Made by a program: the position numbers and the translations under genes. Below are positions 26,785 to 35,562 of a DNA stretch of 64,000 nt, piece by piece. Source of the DNA: Promethearchaeota archaeon (lineage in GTDB: Archaea > Asgardarchaeota > Lokiarchaeia > Sigyniarchaeales > SOKP01); NCBI GenBank assembly GCA_016840085.1, contig JAEOTA010000004.1, forward strand, positions 203,809 through 267,808. The letters run 5' to 3'. Numbering within the stretch: the first letter of the stretch is position 1; each line of letters opens with the position of its first letter. The notes below the pieces were generated by a model. The model was not told where the DNA came from and did no database searches. It saw only the letters and a program-made list of their open reading frames with translations.

Positions 26785-27195
26785 TTAAAAACTTACTAAC
26801 ATCAAGCCATTTACGACCTGTAGAGTGAGCAATATGAGTAAAATATAACCTAAATATAAATGACTTTTTCTAAGTTTCTTTCGATCTTTTATTAGGAGGC
26901 TTAGTGAAACTTGGATTATAACTATGATTAAAGCAAAAACTGCTATCCAACCATGTATTCCTAATATTATAGATTCTCCTGAAAAAAAAGGGGGTAAAAT
27001 CATAAAAATAAAAGTAAAAACTACAAAAATCCCCGTTATAATCCCCGAATATTTATGAAATTTATAGAGTTCCTTATGGCCCCTTGAATCTCCTATTCTA
27101 CCAATAAACATTGCTCCCAATAAAACCGTAATTACACATAAAAGCAGTGCAGTCGTTCCAAATATAATATGATACAAAAAAGCGGGAAATGCCAT
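26785..27195 (-). CDS. 4-TM membrane protein, cytochrome b561-like
   Basis: A 136-residue protein with four hydrophobic helices. Histidines are placed for heme coordination: H9 in helix 1, HKELYKFHKY at the start of helix 2, ILGIHGW in helix 3 and SHLYLGY in helix 4. This arrangement recalls small cytochrome b561/ferric-reductase-like membrane proteins, which carry electrons across or along the membrane. It lacks a recognisable catalytic motif, so the assignment is by topology and histidine placement. It lies between two stretches of decayed DNA. Confidence 0.5.
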   Translation of the reverse strand: MAFPAFLYHIIFGTTALLLCVITVLLGAMFIGRIGDSRGHKELYKFHKYSGIITGIFVVFTFIFMILPPFFSGESIILGIHGWIAVFALIIVIIQVSLSLLIKDRKKLRKSHLYLGYILLILLTLQVVNGLMLVSF

Positions 27196-27858
27196 TAACT
27201 AAATCACATATGATTATTGACTATTTTAAATAAATTATTTGATTATTTTATGTATACTCTCCAATTTAAGATTTTATATCATAAAAAATGTGTATCTTAT
27301 AAAAATCGCATATTAAACATTTGTAAAAACAACCTATTAGTATAATTTAAAGGAAGTCGTGTCTTTTAGCAGAAATAGGAAATTGAGCCGTAAACAAGAT
27401 GATTGGGTTATTTCTTTGATATTAATTTTATGAATTCACTTCACCTTATTAAATTATTATACATTATAAAGGAAATGGAAACTTATCTAGGAATAATAGT
27501 TAAAGTTAAAATCAGTCGTGCTTTGTTCGTAAATGCTTGAAAATGTATGCAGGATACAATATGGAAAATATGGTAAAATTTGAATTATTAAAAAATTCTA
27601 ATATTGAAATTATTAGATTATAATAAAACAACAATTGATTTGACTTAAACAAAAAACTTTTTGACTAGAACGGCCAATTTTTTGCCCATTTACTCATAAA
27701 AATCAAAGAGAGAATTTTAAAATAAAACCTATAAATATTAAATTATCAAAATTTTTAACTATTAAGTAAAAATTAGTAAAATTATATTCCAATTATTAAA
27801 TTTAAGGATAATAAGTAAAAATAATATCTAAAAACAATAAAGCTAATGAATACTTAAT
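27196..27858. other. Intergenic region with gene debris
   Basis: This 663-base gap contains a copy of the last part of the dCMP deaminase gene (27552-27623) and otherwise AT-rich sequence without a convincing open frame. The last part should hold the promoter of the profilin-like gene at 27859. Confidence 0.5.
27552..27623 (+). pseudogene. Duplicated 3' fragment of dCMP deaminase
   Basis: The frame GYNMENMVKFELLKNSNIEI followed by IRL and a stop mirrors the functional gene's ending GYNMENMVKADLLKNSNIQI-VKL. At DNA level most bases agree over about 70 bases. Upstream bases do not encode the rest of the enzyme and contain stops. It is therefore a relic of a duplicated or recombined deaminase gene, about 1.15 kb downstream of the intact copy. 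Confidence 0.8.
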
Positions 27859-28239
27859 ATGGATGAAACAAAAAATATTATTGACGAATTGGGAATTATT
27901 GCGCTAGAGACTAACATAAAAATTGCTGGAGTAGCAGTTGTGTCTGATTCGGGAAAAATAGTTTACCAGACAGATAATTGGGATCTGACCACTCAAACGA
28001 ACATTATATTGAATGTTATTAAAGGAGACCGCTCATTTGTTTTAAATGATGTAGAATTTTCGGTTGTTGAAACTACTACTGAAGGAATTATTGGAACCAA
28101 TGATAATGGAATGGGGCATGTAATATTCGTTCCTTTTCAAGGAGGCGTGCTTGTATCATATGCCATGCCTCGAGCAGATCCACCTAAAACATTAGCATTT
28201 CTCAAAACTTTTGCGATGAGATTGAGTGAGAAGGTGTAA
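27859..28239 (+). CDS. Profilin-like protein (Asgard type)
   Basis: A 126-residue single-domain protein: an N-terminal helix (KNIIDELGIIALE), strand IAGVAVVSDSGKIVYQTDNW, a helix, then strands around FSVVETTTEGIIGTNDNGMG and VIFVPFQGGVLVSYAMP, and a C-terminal helix TLAFLKTFAMRLSEKV. Strand and helix order, length and the GK-I-V-Y-Q-T-D-N-W segment fit Asgard profilins, which bind actin homologues. The roadblock/LC7 fold is similar in size and is the main alternative. No actin gene is in the window. It stands alone, divergent or separate from its neighbours. Confidence 0.55.
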   Translation: MDETKNIIDELGIIALETNIKIAGVAVVSDSGKIVYQTDNWDLTTQTNIILNVIKGDRSFVLNDVEFSVVETTTEGIIGTNDNGMGHVIFVPFQGGVLVSYAMPRADPPKTLAFLKTFAMRLSEKV

Positions 28240-28327
28240 TTGTTTGAATGTTTAGATGAAGAATTAAGTTAAGAAAATAGATTTTTATTAAATCAATAAA
28301 AAAAAAAAGAGTTAAAATTAAAAAATG

Positions 28328-30037
28328 TTATTGTTCTCTCAATAACTTTTTATCTACTTTACCTACAGAAGTAACTGGTAATTCATCAGTAAATTCAATG
28401 AATTTGGGAACTTCATAAGGTGAACAATTTTCTTTGGCGAAAGCAGTTATTTCTTCTGTTAGTTTCTCTTCATTTCCATCAAATTTATAATCAGGATCTA
28501 ACTGGATGAAAGCTTTAACAAGTTCAGATCCAGGTCTATCAGGGTTAGGTAATCCAATTACGGCAACCATACCTATTGCAGGATGTTTAGTTAATGTATC
28601 TTCTAGTTTAGTTGAAAATACTTTATATCCTCCTACAATAATCATATCTTTTGTCCGATCTGCGATTCTCAGATAGCCTTCATCATCCATTATTCCAATG
28701 TCTCCTGTGTGCATAAACCCATCAGAATCAATTGCTTTCTTCGTCTCTTCTGGTTTATTGTGATACCCTTGCATAACCATAGGACCTTTAACACAAATTT
28801 CTCCAGGTTCCCCTAGAGGCATTTCTTTACCTGTATCAGGGTCAACTAGTTTTAACTCTACATTAGGGAAAGGTAAGCCAATATGTCCCAATTTCTTCTT
28901 TCCTCTTGAAGGATTACCAACTGTTAATGGTGATGTTTCACTCATCCCATATAACTCTATAAGTTTTCCTTCACCAATAACACTTTCAAAAATTTCTTGT
29001 GATTCTTTCGGAAAAGGAGCTGCAGCGGATATTGCGAAATTTATCATATCTCTATCAATTTTTGTGAATTTAGGATTTTTCAATAACATTTGGTATAATG
29101 TAGGCACATTTGCTAATACAGTAGGTCGATATTTTAACATTTCTTTAATGATATGGGTTGTATCTCTGGGATTTGGGATTAATATTTGACTCCAGCCTAA
29201 CATTATAGCATTCGCGCAAGTAAATAATCCTGCGATATGGAAATATGGAAATCCTGATAAAACTAATCCTGTTCCAAATTCCCAGCTAAGCCAATGTTGA
29301 AATATTTTCACATCCGCAACAAAATTTCTATGACTTAACAATGCTCCTTTAGGTGGTCCTGTTGTTCCTCCCGTATATTGAATAAAAGCTATATCCTTTG
29401 GTCCCAGTGTAATATTTGGCATGGTGCCAGAATACTTACTTTTAACACTTTTATGATACTCAAGAACTATTAATCCTTCTAATGGCTTAACCTTACCTTT
29501 CGGAATTTTTCCTACTAATTTACCCATAGTCCCTAAGAATTTAGGCATAAATCCTGCAACACTCGTAGTAACAACAAGTTTCAATGATGGAATCTTTGTA
29601 TAAATTTTCGTGATATGACCTGCAAAAACAGCGTCTAAAGTGAGCAATGCGACTTGTTTTCCACCAGATCCTAAATCATTTAATTGATATTCTATTTGGA
29701 CAGCTGAAAGGAGGGGAGAAACGCCAGAAATGATCAAACCTGCTTTTAATCCTCCCAAAAATGCGATGATATACTCAGGAATATTGACAATATTAATTCC
29801 TAGCACATCTCCTTTCTTAAATCCATTTTCAATCAACATATTAGCGAATTCATTTGAAAGCTTATCTAATTTTTCAAATGTGACTTCTGTACCATAAAAA
29901 AAGAAAGCAGCTTTTTCGGGGAGTTCTTCAAACGTTTTTCTTATTGCTCGAGTAAAAGATGTTTCAAATTCTTTAGGATCCAGATCCTTTATGTTTGGGT
30001 CCCAATTTGACTTCCAGAATCTATCTTTATATGACAT
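28328..30037 (-). CDS. Long-chain acyl-CoA synthetase (AMP-forming)
   Basis: A 569-residue ANL-superfamily enzyme with the P-loop-like YTGGTTGPPKG, the adenylate-binding motif ELYGMSETSP, MHTGDIG and DRTKDMIIVGGYKV, and the C-terminal catalytic lysine in SVGKVDKK. It activates a carboxylic acid with ATP and CoA to acyl-CoA plus AMP, probably a medium- or long-chain fatty acid. With the enoyl-CoA hydratase and the second ligase at 43649 it suggests fatty-acid use. The exact chain length cannot be read. Confidence 0.9.
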   Translation of the reverse strand: MSYKDRFWKSNWDPNIKDLDPKEFETSFTRAIRKTFEELPEKAAFFFYGTEVTFEKLDKLSNEFANMLIENGFKKGDVLGINIVNIPEYIIAFLGGLKAGLIISGVSPLLSAVQIEYQLNDLGSGGKQVALLTLDAVFAGHITKIYTKIPSLKLVVTTSVAGFMPKFLGTMGKLVGKIPKGKVKPLEGLIVLEYHKSVKSKYSGTMPNITLGPKDIAFIQYTGGTTGPPKGALLSHRNFVADVKIFQHWLSWEFGTGLVLSGFPYFHIAGLFTCANAIMLGWSQILIPNPRDTTHIIKEMLKYRPTVLANVPTLYQMLLKNPKFTKIDRDMINFAISAAAPFPKESQEIFESVIGEGKLIELYGMSETSPLTVGNPSRGKKKLGHIGLPFPNVELKLVDPDTGKEMPLGEPGEICVKGPMVMQGYHNKPEETKKAIDSDGFMHTGDIGIMDDEGYLRIADRTKDMIIVGGYKVFSTKLEDTLTKHPAIGMVAVIGLPNPDRPGSELVKAFIQLDPDYKFDGNEEKLTEEITAFAKENCSPYEVPKFIEFTDELPVTSVGKVDKKLLREQ

Positions 30038-30086
30038 TTTAATACTTTAGTTTTTTTAATTTTAAAATTACAGGAATGATAATATA

Positions 30087-30311
30087 TTATTTAACGTGAC
30101 TTATTATAAAGTTTAATTCAGCCGAAAAAAAAAGAACAATATTTCTGTTATGAACTTTATAAATTAAGAATGATGCTCTTATTCTATTTATCGATGCTCT
30201 AAAAATTTTAGATTCAATAGATACAATTTTTTTGTAATGTTCTTCTCCTAATTGCATTCTATTGTCTTGAGCTTTTTGTCGGACACCTTTTATCAATTTA
30301 GAATTAAACAC
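30087..30311 (-). CDS. Doubtful small hypothetical ORF
   Basis: A 74-codon frame starting with GTG. The first half (KGVRQKAQDNRMQLGEEHYK) looks protein-like, but the second half does not resemble a folded domain. A purine-rich GGGGGAG lies too far upstream (about 17 bases) for a normal SD. It could be a small orphan gene or a remnant. No function can be proposed. Confidence 0.25.
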   Translation of the reverse strand: MFNSKLIKGVRQKAQDNRMQLGEEHYKKIVSIESKIFRASINRIRASFLIYKVHNRNIVLFFSAELNFIISHVK

Positions 30312-30422
30312 AATTTATTTTTACTTTTACTCTCCCCCCTCTCTATCCCTATGGAACGCTATTACTTTTAAAAGAACATTTTTTCTTAAAAAAGGAAATA
30401 GATTTACTAATCTGTAGACATA

Positions 30423-31235
30423 ATGCACGTATTTCAGAAAATTGTCGGTGTATCTCTGTTTTATTTTGAAGAATTGTTACTTTATATAATGTCGTTTAAT
30501 TCAGGATTCAAAGTGTATAAAAGGAACAACCATTTCCGACTCATTTCAAGTGGAGATAAGACTTTAGATGAATTACTTTCTGGAGGCTTTCATCGTGATC
30601 TAGTGTATTTACTCTATGGAGATAAGAAGGTATCCACTAATATTTTAATAACAACTTCTGTTATTGTTCAAAAATCCTTTAGCAATGGAGGGCTCGGGGA
30701 TGGTGTTAGAGTTGCCTTCATTGATGCAAATAATCGATTTAACCCTTATAATATAAGTAAATTTGCAGTTTCACAAAATTTATCGCCCACAAAAGTATTA
30801 GAGAATATTCTAATTGCCCGAGCGTTTACTTGGGATCAAATGGTTGAGCTTTTAGAAAACAAACTTTCCAAACTTGAAGATGTTAAAGTAGTCTTGATTT
30901 CTGGAATTACTACCTTGTTTGAAAGCTACGAAAAACAGACCTTTGAAGACCTGCTAAGAGCAATAGATGGAATAAAAAAAATACTTTGGAAAACAAACCC
31001 ACTAATTATTATAACGGCACCTTTAAACGAGTATTCGCTTTTCAGACCTAAAGGTGGAAAAATTCTTTCCCATTTTGGAAGTGTGTTAGTAATGATAAAA
31101 GATGACGAACGATATATAGAACATACACTTGTTCAGCATCCTTATTTACCTGAAAAGCGATTGTTGAAGTGGAAACCATGTGAACCAAAGAAGAAGGTTC
31201 CTTTAAGAAATATGACACTCGATTTATGGTTTTAA
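30423..31235 (+). CDS. RadA/Rad51-family paralogue with degenerate ATPase site
   Basis: A protein of up to 270 residues covering the RecA core of the RadA family: GDKTLDELLSGGFHRDLVYLLYG, RFNPYNISKFA, ENILIARAFTWDQM, and the L2-like region GGKILSHFGSVLVMIK followed by HPYLPEKR. The Walker A position reads GDKKVST (66-72) rather than G-x-G-K-T, and the Walker B aspartate is replaced (VVLISGIT). The DNA-binding N-terminal HhH domain of RadA is absent. It thus resembles RadB/aRadC-type accessory paralogues and probably does not hydrolyse ATP. The start may instead be the ATG at 30489 (MSFNSGFK). It is convergent with the longin-like gene. Confidence 0.7.
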   Translation: MHVFQKIVGVSLFYFEELLLYIMSFNSGFKVYKRNNHFRLISSGDKTLDELLSGGFHRDLVYLLYGDKKVSTNILITTSVIVQKSFSNGGLGDGVRVAFIDANNRFNPYNISKFAVSQNLSPTKVLENILIARAFTWDQMVELLENKLSKLEDVKVVLISGITTLFESYEKQTFEDLLRAIDGIKKILWKTNPLIIITAPLNEYSLFRPKGGKILSHFGSVLVMIKDDERYIEHTLVQHPYLPEKRLLKWKPCEPKKKVPLRNMTLDLWF

Positions 31236-31240
31236 ATTTA

Positions 31241-31663
31241 TCACCAAAAAGCGTTTTCAAATTTTTTTATAGTATCTTGTAGACTATCTTCAATATGCTT
31301 TTCAAAATCAGTAAAAATACTTATATCATTATCCCAATTTTCAAAAATCTCTTTTGGGTATAAATTAAAGAATCGATTAGCAATATTTCGCATCTCTTCT
31401 TTAACTTTTTTCTCCTTAGTCTTTTTTGAAGAATTTACAATGAATGATAATCCATGTTGCTTCATAAAAATGTATTTTTTATCTTTTAACTCAAAACTAG
31501 ATAATCCTCCTCTTTCTAGCTCTTCTGCTAATAGATTCAATGCAGATATTAATGCCCCAATTAATTGTTCATCTACGCTTTTTTCAAAAACGCGGTGATA
31601 TAAGACAGCGCCTGCATCATTTAGTATCCAAATGTCTTGTATTATTTTTTCCACAGAAATCAC
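31241..31663 (-). CDS. Longin/SNARE-like domain protein
   Basis: A 140-residue protein. It starts with a strand pair IIQDIWILNDAGAVLYHRVF, then a long helix (QLIGALISALNLLAEEL), a three-strand sheet (FELKDKKYIFMKQHGLSFIV) and C-terminal helices. This alpha/beta order matches the longin-like fold of adaptin small subunits and related trafficking proteins, which are known in Asgard archaea. It could be a partner of small GTPases. The start codon overlaps nothing, and its stop is 5 bases from the convergent RadA-like gene's stop. Assignment by pattern only. Confidence 0.5.
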   Translation of the reverse strand: MISVEKIIQDIWILNDAGAVLYHRVFEKSVDEQLIGALISALNLLAEELERGGLSSFELKDKKYIFMKQHGLSFIVNSSKKTKEKKVKEEMRNIANRFFNLYPKEIFENWDNDISIFTDFEKHIEDSLQDTIKKFENAFW

Positions 31664-31753
31664 GGCTTATTATTTTCCAATTAACTTTAATATAAATTAA
31701 GAAAAAATAAATATAAAAAATTTAATGTTAAGTTTTTAAAAAATTATTATTTA

Positions 31754-32488
31754 TTATTCACTAGATTTTGGTCTAATATATCCGTAATATGCTCCAAAAA
31801 TACCTATTATCGCACAAATCCAGGCTAAAAAATAAAACAATGTAAACCCTGGGCTACCTAAAAAGATTAATACCCGATCAATCGCAAAATTGAGAAATAT
31901 CAACATAAAACTAATTGACATAATTGCTAATGATAAAAATGCTTGTTTGTAAGTCTTCTCCTCAACAGTTCGATAAGATTCTATTGCTCTTCGTAGAAAG
32001 GGGGCATAAACCATAACCATATATAAAAATACAATTAAAAAGGCAAAAATATCTAGTAATGTGTTATCTGTCTCATAGATGATCAATACATAAAAACCTG
32101 AGAATATTCCATAGATTATCACAGCATATTTTTGTATGGCGGTGTATCCCTTTTCAAAAACGTTTACTTTTAAGATATAGGATAAAAAAATAGCGATAGT
32201 CACGAAGAATTCACTTAATCTAAAATCTAATATTCTATTATATATCCAAACAACTATGGAACCATCTTGTACGACAGTTGATTGTAAAACTACAAAAACT
32301 TTTGATATCCAAGAAAAAAGAATAGCAATAAAATAGTTTATGAAGATTAATAGAAGCAATCGTGTGAGTTTATGACGCTTAATTAAATACTTTTTCAATA
32401 TAAGTATTAGTAAAACTGCAGCGAATATGATTATAAAAAGTTCAAAGATCATACCGATAAAATTTAGAAGTATATTTAATTCAACCAT
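31754..32488 (-). CDS. 7-TM membrane protein of unknown function
   Basis: A 244-residue protein with about seven hydrophobic helices, an external-looking N-terminus (MVELNILLNF), short loops and a positively charged cytoplasmic end (GYIRPKSSE). Loops are rich in Arg and Lys on one side. No transporter or rhodopsin motif (such as a Schiff-base lysine in the last helix) is visible. It lies 90 bases upstream of the longin-like gene on the same strand. Function unknown. Confidence 0.7.
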   Translation of the reverse strand: MVELNILLNFIGMIFELFIIIFAAVLLILILKKYLIKRHKLTRLLLLIFINYFIAILFSWISKVFVVLQSTVVQDGSIVVWIYNRILDFRLSEFFVTIAIFLSYILKVNVFEKGYTAIQKYAVIIYGIFSGFYVLIIYETDNTLLDIFAFLIVFLYMVMVYAPFLRRAIESYRTVEEKTYKQAFLSLAIMSISFMLIFLNFAIDRVLIFLGSPGFTLFYFLAWICAIIGIFGAYYGYIRPKSSE

Positions 32489-32666
32489 AATAATTAACTA
32501 TTAAAATATAAACATAAAAAATTATATTTTTACAAAATAAATGTGATTTTAATAATCTTAAGATATTTCAACAACTCTCACTTTTTTTGAATAAATTTGT
32601 AAAAACCATTATAAACCTCCAGATTGAATTTTATATTAAATAATAGTATAATTCATTTGATAAAAA

Positions 32667-34715
32667 ATGCAGAAATATAGGAGTTTTAGTTCAATTTGTC
32701 TTATTGGAATTACATTTTACCTATTTATAGAAAGTTTTTATAATGTCCTAGTAGATATTAATGCTTACATTTTCTTGAATTTTTCAGAGATCCTTACTGT
32801 ATTGCCTGCGCTGATAATTGTGGTATTCCTTATAATCTTTGAATATGTCTTCTTTATGTCAGGAAAGATAGAAAAGAAGTATAAACCATATATTTGTCTT
32901 TATCTCATTGCTGGAATTCGAATAAGTACTCAGTTTATTCTTACTCCCGGTGTAATTCTTGTACTTAATTTAATAATGCTTTTTACGATCTTGATTTTCT
33001 TCATGGGTTTTGTTTTCTTAATGGAAGTGAGTGATTCTTATATAAGTATTTCACATTTTTTAGGAAGCGTAATAATTGGATTGGGGATTCAATTTATCTT
33101 TTTAACTATAAATATTTCATCAAGTCTTACATCAGATATTAGCAAAATCATTCCCACAGTTGTTATTGTAGCAATACTAATTGTCCTCAACAGTTATCTT
33201 TTTTACCCTGATAAGTTTAAGAAAGTAATCTATGATATTGATGAAAAAATTAAAAATTCAAATAAAACTAGCATCTCATTATTTCACTTTGTAATCTTAG
33301 GAGTTCTTTTTATCTTTTCAATAATGTGGATCTTTAATCCAATGGCACTTTCAGCATATGATATAATTAATCTGAGCATAAATGACTTAATTTCAAATTC
33401 TTTGAATATTTGGCCTAGTTATGGATTCACCTATTATATTTTATTGATACTTCTTGCTGCAATACTGAGTTATGTAATTATCATTAAATATTTATTTTCG
33501 TTAAGTCAAAAGATACTAAAGAAGATCGTTATCTCTTCTATTGGAATTACTTGTATCTTAACAATATTTGCACTTTTCATAATTGAAAATGATTTTACCT
33601 TAATTTCTTCGATTTACATTTCATTCATGACGGTAATTGGGGTTTTTTCCATTCTATTATATATATCGTATTTATTCAATTTTTATACTTTTGATTCTCC
33701 TAAAAAACTGTTGATTGGGATTATAATCTTTTTTCTTACAAACATGTTTTTTATCATTCTCCATGTTGAGATTCTATGGTATGAATATATGTCATTAATA
33801 ACACATCTAATAATTCAAATAGTTACTGGTATGGTTTTAGTTTTAATTTATGAATTAAAAACTATAAAATTAACATTTTCTCCAAAAGAACGCACATTAA
33901 ATTTGAGTAAACCCATTGGAATATTGTTTATATGTGTTGTTATAATCTATGGTATTGCTATTGGCGTTGTAATTCAAGATCGTAAATCTGCACCTGTTCA
34001 AAATCCAAATCCTAAATTCATGATGTGGAATATTCATACCGCTATCGGAGATGATGACATTTTTCATACTAATCGTCTTATACAAGATATCAAGGAAAAT
34101 GATCCCGACATAGTAGGACTAAATGAAGTTGACTTGGGGGCAATGAAAACTTCATTTGTAGATTTACCATCATTTATAGCCCATAAACTTAATATGTATT
34201 ACTTTTTTGGATTTACGTTTTATAAACATTATGGAGATGTTATTTTGAGCAAGTATCCCATATTAGAAGCAGAAATCATTCCTTTACCTCTAGCTATTCC
34301 ATCTGAAAGACCAAGATCTTTAATAAGAGCCGAAGTCCAAATAAATTCATCAATTTGGGTCATATTTGTAACTCATTTGTCAACAAACTCAGAAGACAGA
34401 TTAGTACAAGTACCTTTTATTGTTAATGAAATTGAAAAAGAAATACCTTGTGAGAGAATAATATGGATGGGTGATTTTAATCATGAACCAGATTCTACAG
34501 AATATTCATTAATCAACAGTACCTCGACTCTGAACTTTACTGATACTTATAGATTACTAAATTCTGATCCTGGTTATACAGGTGATTTTGATGATGCTCA
34601 TAATCCCCATAAAAGGATTGATTATATAATGTGTTCTCCAGACTTAATACCAAAAATTAGTACTGTCTATTGCTCAATTAGTTCCGATCACTGTGCTATA
34701 ATAACACAATTTTAA
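32667..34715 (+). CDS. Membrane-anchored endonuclease/exonuclease/phosphatase-domain protein
   Basis: A 682-residue fusion. Residues 1-430 hold about 13 transmembrane helices. From about residue 450 an EEP (DNase I-like) domain follows: FMMWNIHT, GLNEVDLGA with the metal-binding Glu, VTHLST, WMGDFNHEP with Asp and Asn, and SSDHCAI with the final Asp-His pair. All expected catalytic residues are present, so it is likely an active phosphodiesterase or phosphatase acting at the membrane. A comparable fusion exists in eukaryotic CWH43, which remodels GPI lipids, so a lipid headgroup substrate is possible. Topology places the EEP domain after the last helix; the side is not certain. Confidence 0.8.
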   Translation: MQKYRSFSSICLIGITFYLFIESFYNVLVDINAYIFLNFSEILTVLPALIIVVFLIIFEYVFFMSGKIEKKYKPYICLYLIAGIRISTQFILTPGVILVLNLIMLFTILIFFMGFVFLMEVSDSYISISHFLGSVIIGLGIQFIFLTINISSSLTSDISKIIPTVVIVAILIVLNSYLFYPDKFKKVIYDIDEKIKNSNKTSISLFHFVILGVLFIFSIMWIFNPMALSAYDIINLSINDLISNSLNIWPSYGFTYYILLILLAAILSYVIIIKYLFSLSQKILKKIVISSIGITCILTIFALFIIENDFTLISSIYISFMTVIGVFSILLYISYLFNFYTFDSPKKLLIGIIIFFLTNMFFIILHVEILWYEYMSLITHLIIQIVTGMVLVLIYELKTIKLTFSPKERTLNLSKPIGILFICVVIIYGIAIGVVIQDRKSAPVQNPNPKFMMWNIHTAIGDDDIFHTNRLIQDIKENDPDIVGLNEVDLGAMKTSFVDLPSFIAHKLNMYYFFGFTFYKHYGDVILSKYPILEAEIIPLPLAIPSERPRSLIRAEVQINSSIWVIFVTHLSTNSEDRLVQVPFIVNEIEKEIPCERIIWMGDFNHEPDSTEYSLINSTSTLNFTDTYRLLNSDPGYTGDFDDAHNPHKRIDYIMCSPDLIPKISTVYCSISSDHCAIITQF

Positions 34716-34740
34716 ATTTGAGTTTTTAAAAATAATACGT

Positions 34741-35157
34741 TTAATCTTTTTCCTTTTTTTTATACATATTCGGATCTTTTTCTTCCAAAGTTAATTTATC
34801 TCCACCATATTGAATTTTGCGACCTTTATAGTAAAGAGTAGTTTTTTCATCACAGATTTTGTTCCATTCCTCTAATCCTAATTTTTGTATCATGATTGAA
34901 TTATACACTTTAGAATTATGTGGGGTAAAAATTTCAAAATTTACAATAGGTTGTAACATTTCACAGGGAAAATCAGCACACTCATAACAAAAATCATGCC
35001 CCTTGCTAGTGACACATTCATAAGTCTTACATACGGGAAATTTGAGGATCTGTCCTTTCTGTTCACGACACCCTTTACATCCAGAAGCTTTTACACCTGG
35101 ACATCTAGCACAATATATTCCGCATGGTGCATGCATTTTATTTAAATCTTCAGCCAT
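34741..35157 (-). CDS. DUF3795-type cysteine-rich protein
   Basis: A 138-residue protein with the DUF3795 pattern: APCGIYCARCP, SGCKGCR, VCKTYECV and FCYECADFPC. The many cysteines (over ten) suggest a metal or Fe-S centre. It is small and cytoplasmic. Members are frequent in anaerobic archaea and bacteria, and the function is unknown. It is convergent with the EEP fusion gene. Confidence 0.8.
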   Translation of the reverse strand: MAEDLNKMHAPCGIYCARCPGVKASGCKGCREQKGQILKFPVCKTYECVTSKGHDFCYECADFPCEMLQPIVNFEIFTPHNSKVYNSIMIQKLGLEEWNKICDEKTTLYYKGRKIQYGGDKLTLEEKDPNMYKKKEKD

Positions 35158-35387
35158 AATTCTTACATCATCTTTTTATTGTTAGTATTAAAAAAATTTA
35201 GTACTATTTAATTTTTCTTTTAGTGTTGAATAAAGCTCACTCTTCATAATTTGTTTATAAATCTCAAACTTCATAAAAACACTTAAATAGGTGGAAGACT
35301 CTTAGATTATTGGATTCTAGAAATTTCAAACTTCATGAAAAACAAAAAAAATTATTTATCCTGAGTTTAAGAGAGGTGATTTAAAAG

Positions 35388-35543
35388 ATAACCTATTTTG
35401 TCTATCCAAAAGGAGATGTGAAAATATGTAAGTTATGTAAGGGGAATGGAAGTATTTGGGTTTATAGAAGTGATTTAGAAGATTTTGATGAAATATTATG
35501 CCCTGAATGTAAAGGTAAGAAAATACAAATGAAAGAGAATTAA
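35388..35543 (+). CDS. Small zinc-ribbon protein, atypical start
   Basis: A short frame encodes a DnaJ-like zinc ribbon, KICKLCKGNGSIWVYRSDLE followed by ILCPECKGKKIQ: two CxxC-x-G-x-G/K knuckles. It has no ATG. A strong GAGGTGAT motif at 35373-35380 lies 7 bases before an ATA codon at 35388 that would start ITYFVYPKGDVKICKLC (51 residues). Alternatively a GTG at 35418 gives 41 residues but its AGGAGA is only one or two bases away. The upstream in-frame stop is at 35382-35384. Probably a redox or metal-binding microprotein. Independent of its neighbours. Confidence 0.55.
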   Translation: MTYFVYPKGDVKICKLCKGNGSIWVYRSDLEDFDEILCPECKGKKIQMKEN

Positions 35544-35562
35544 AGATGAGAGTCCTAAATTT

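Noticed and set aside
35264..35343. Imperfect direct repeat TCAAACTTCATAAAAAC / TCAAACTTCATGAAAAAC in the gap before the zinc-ribbon microgene
   Set aside because: Short and AT-rich; no symmetry or promoter placement to support a regulatory role.
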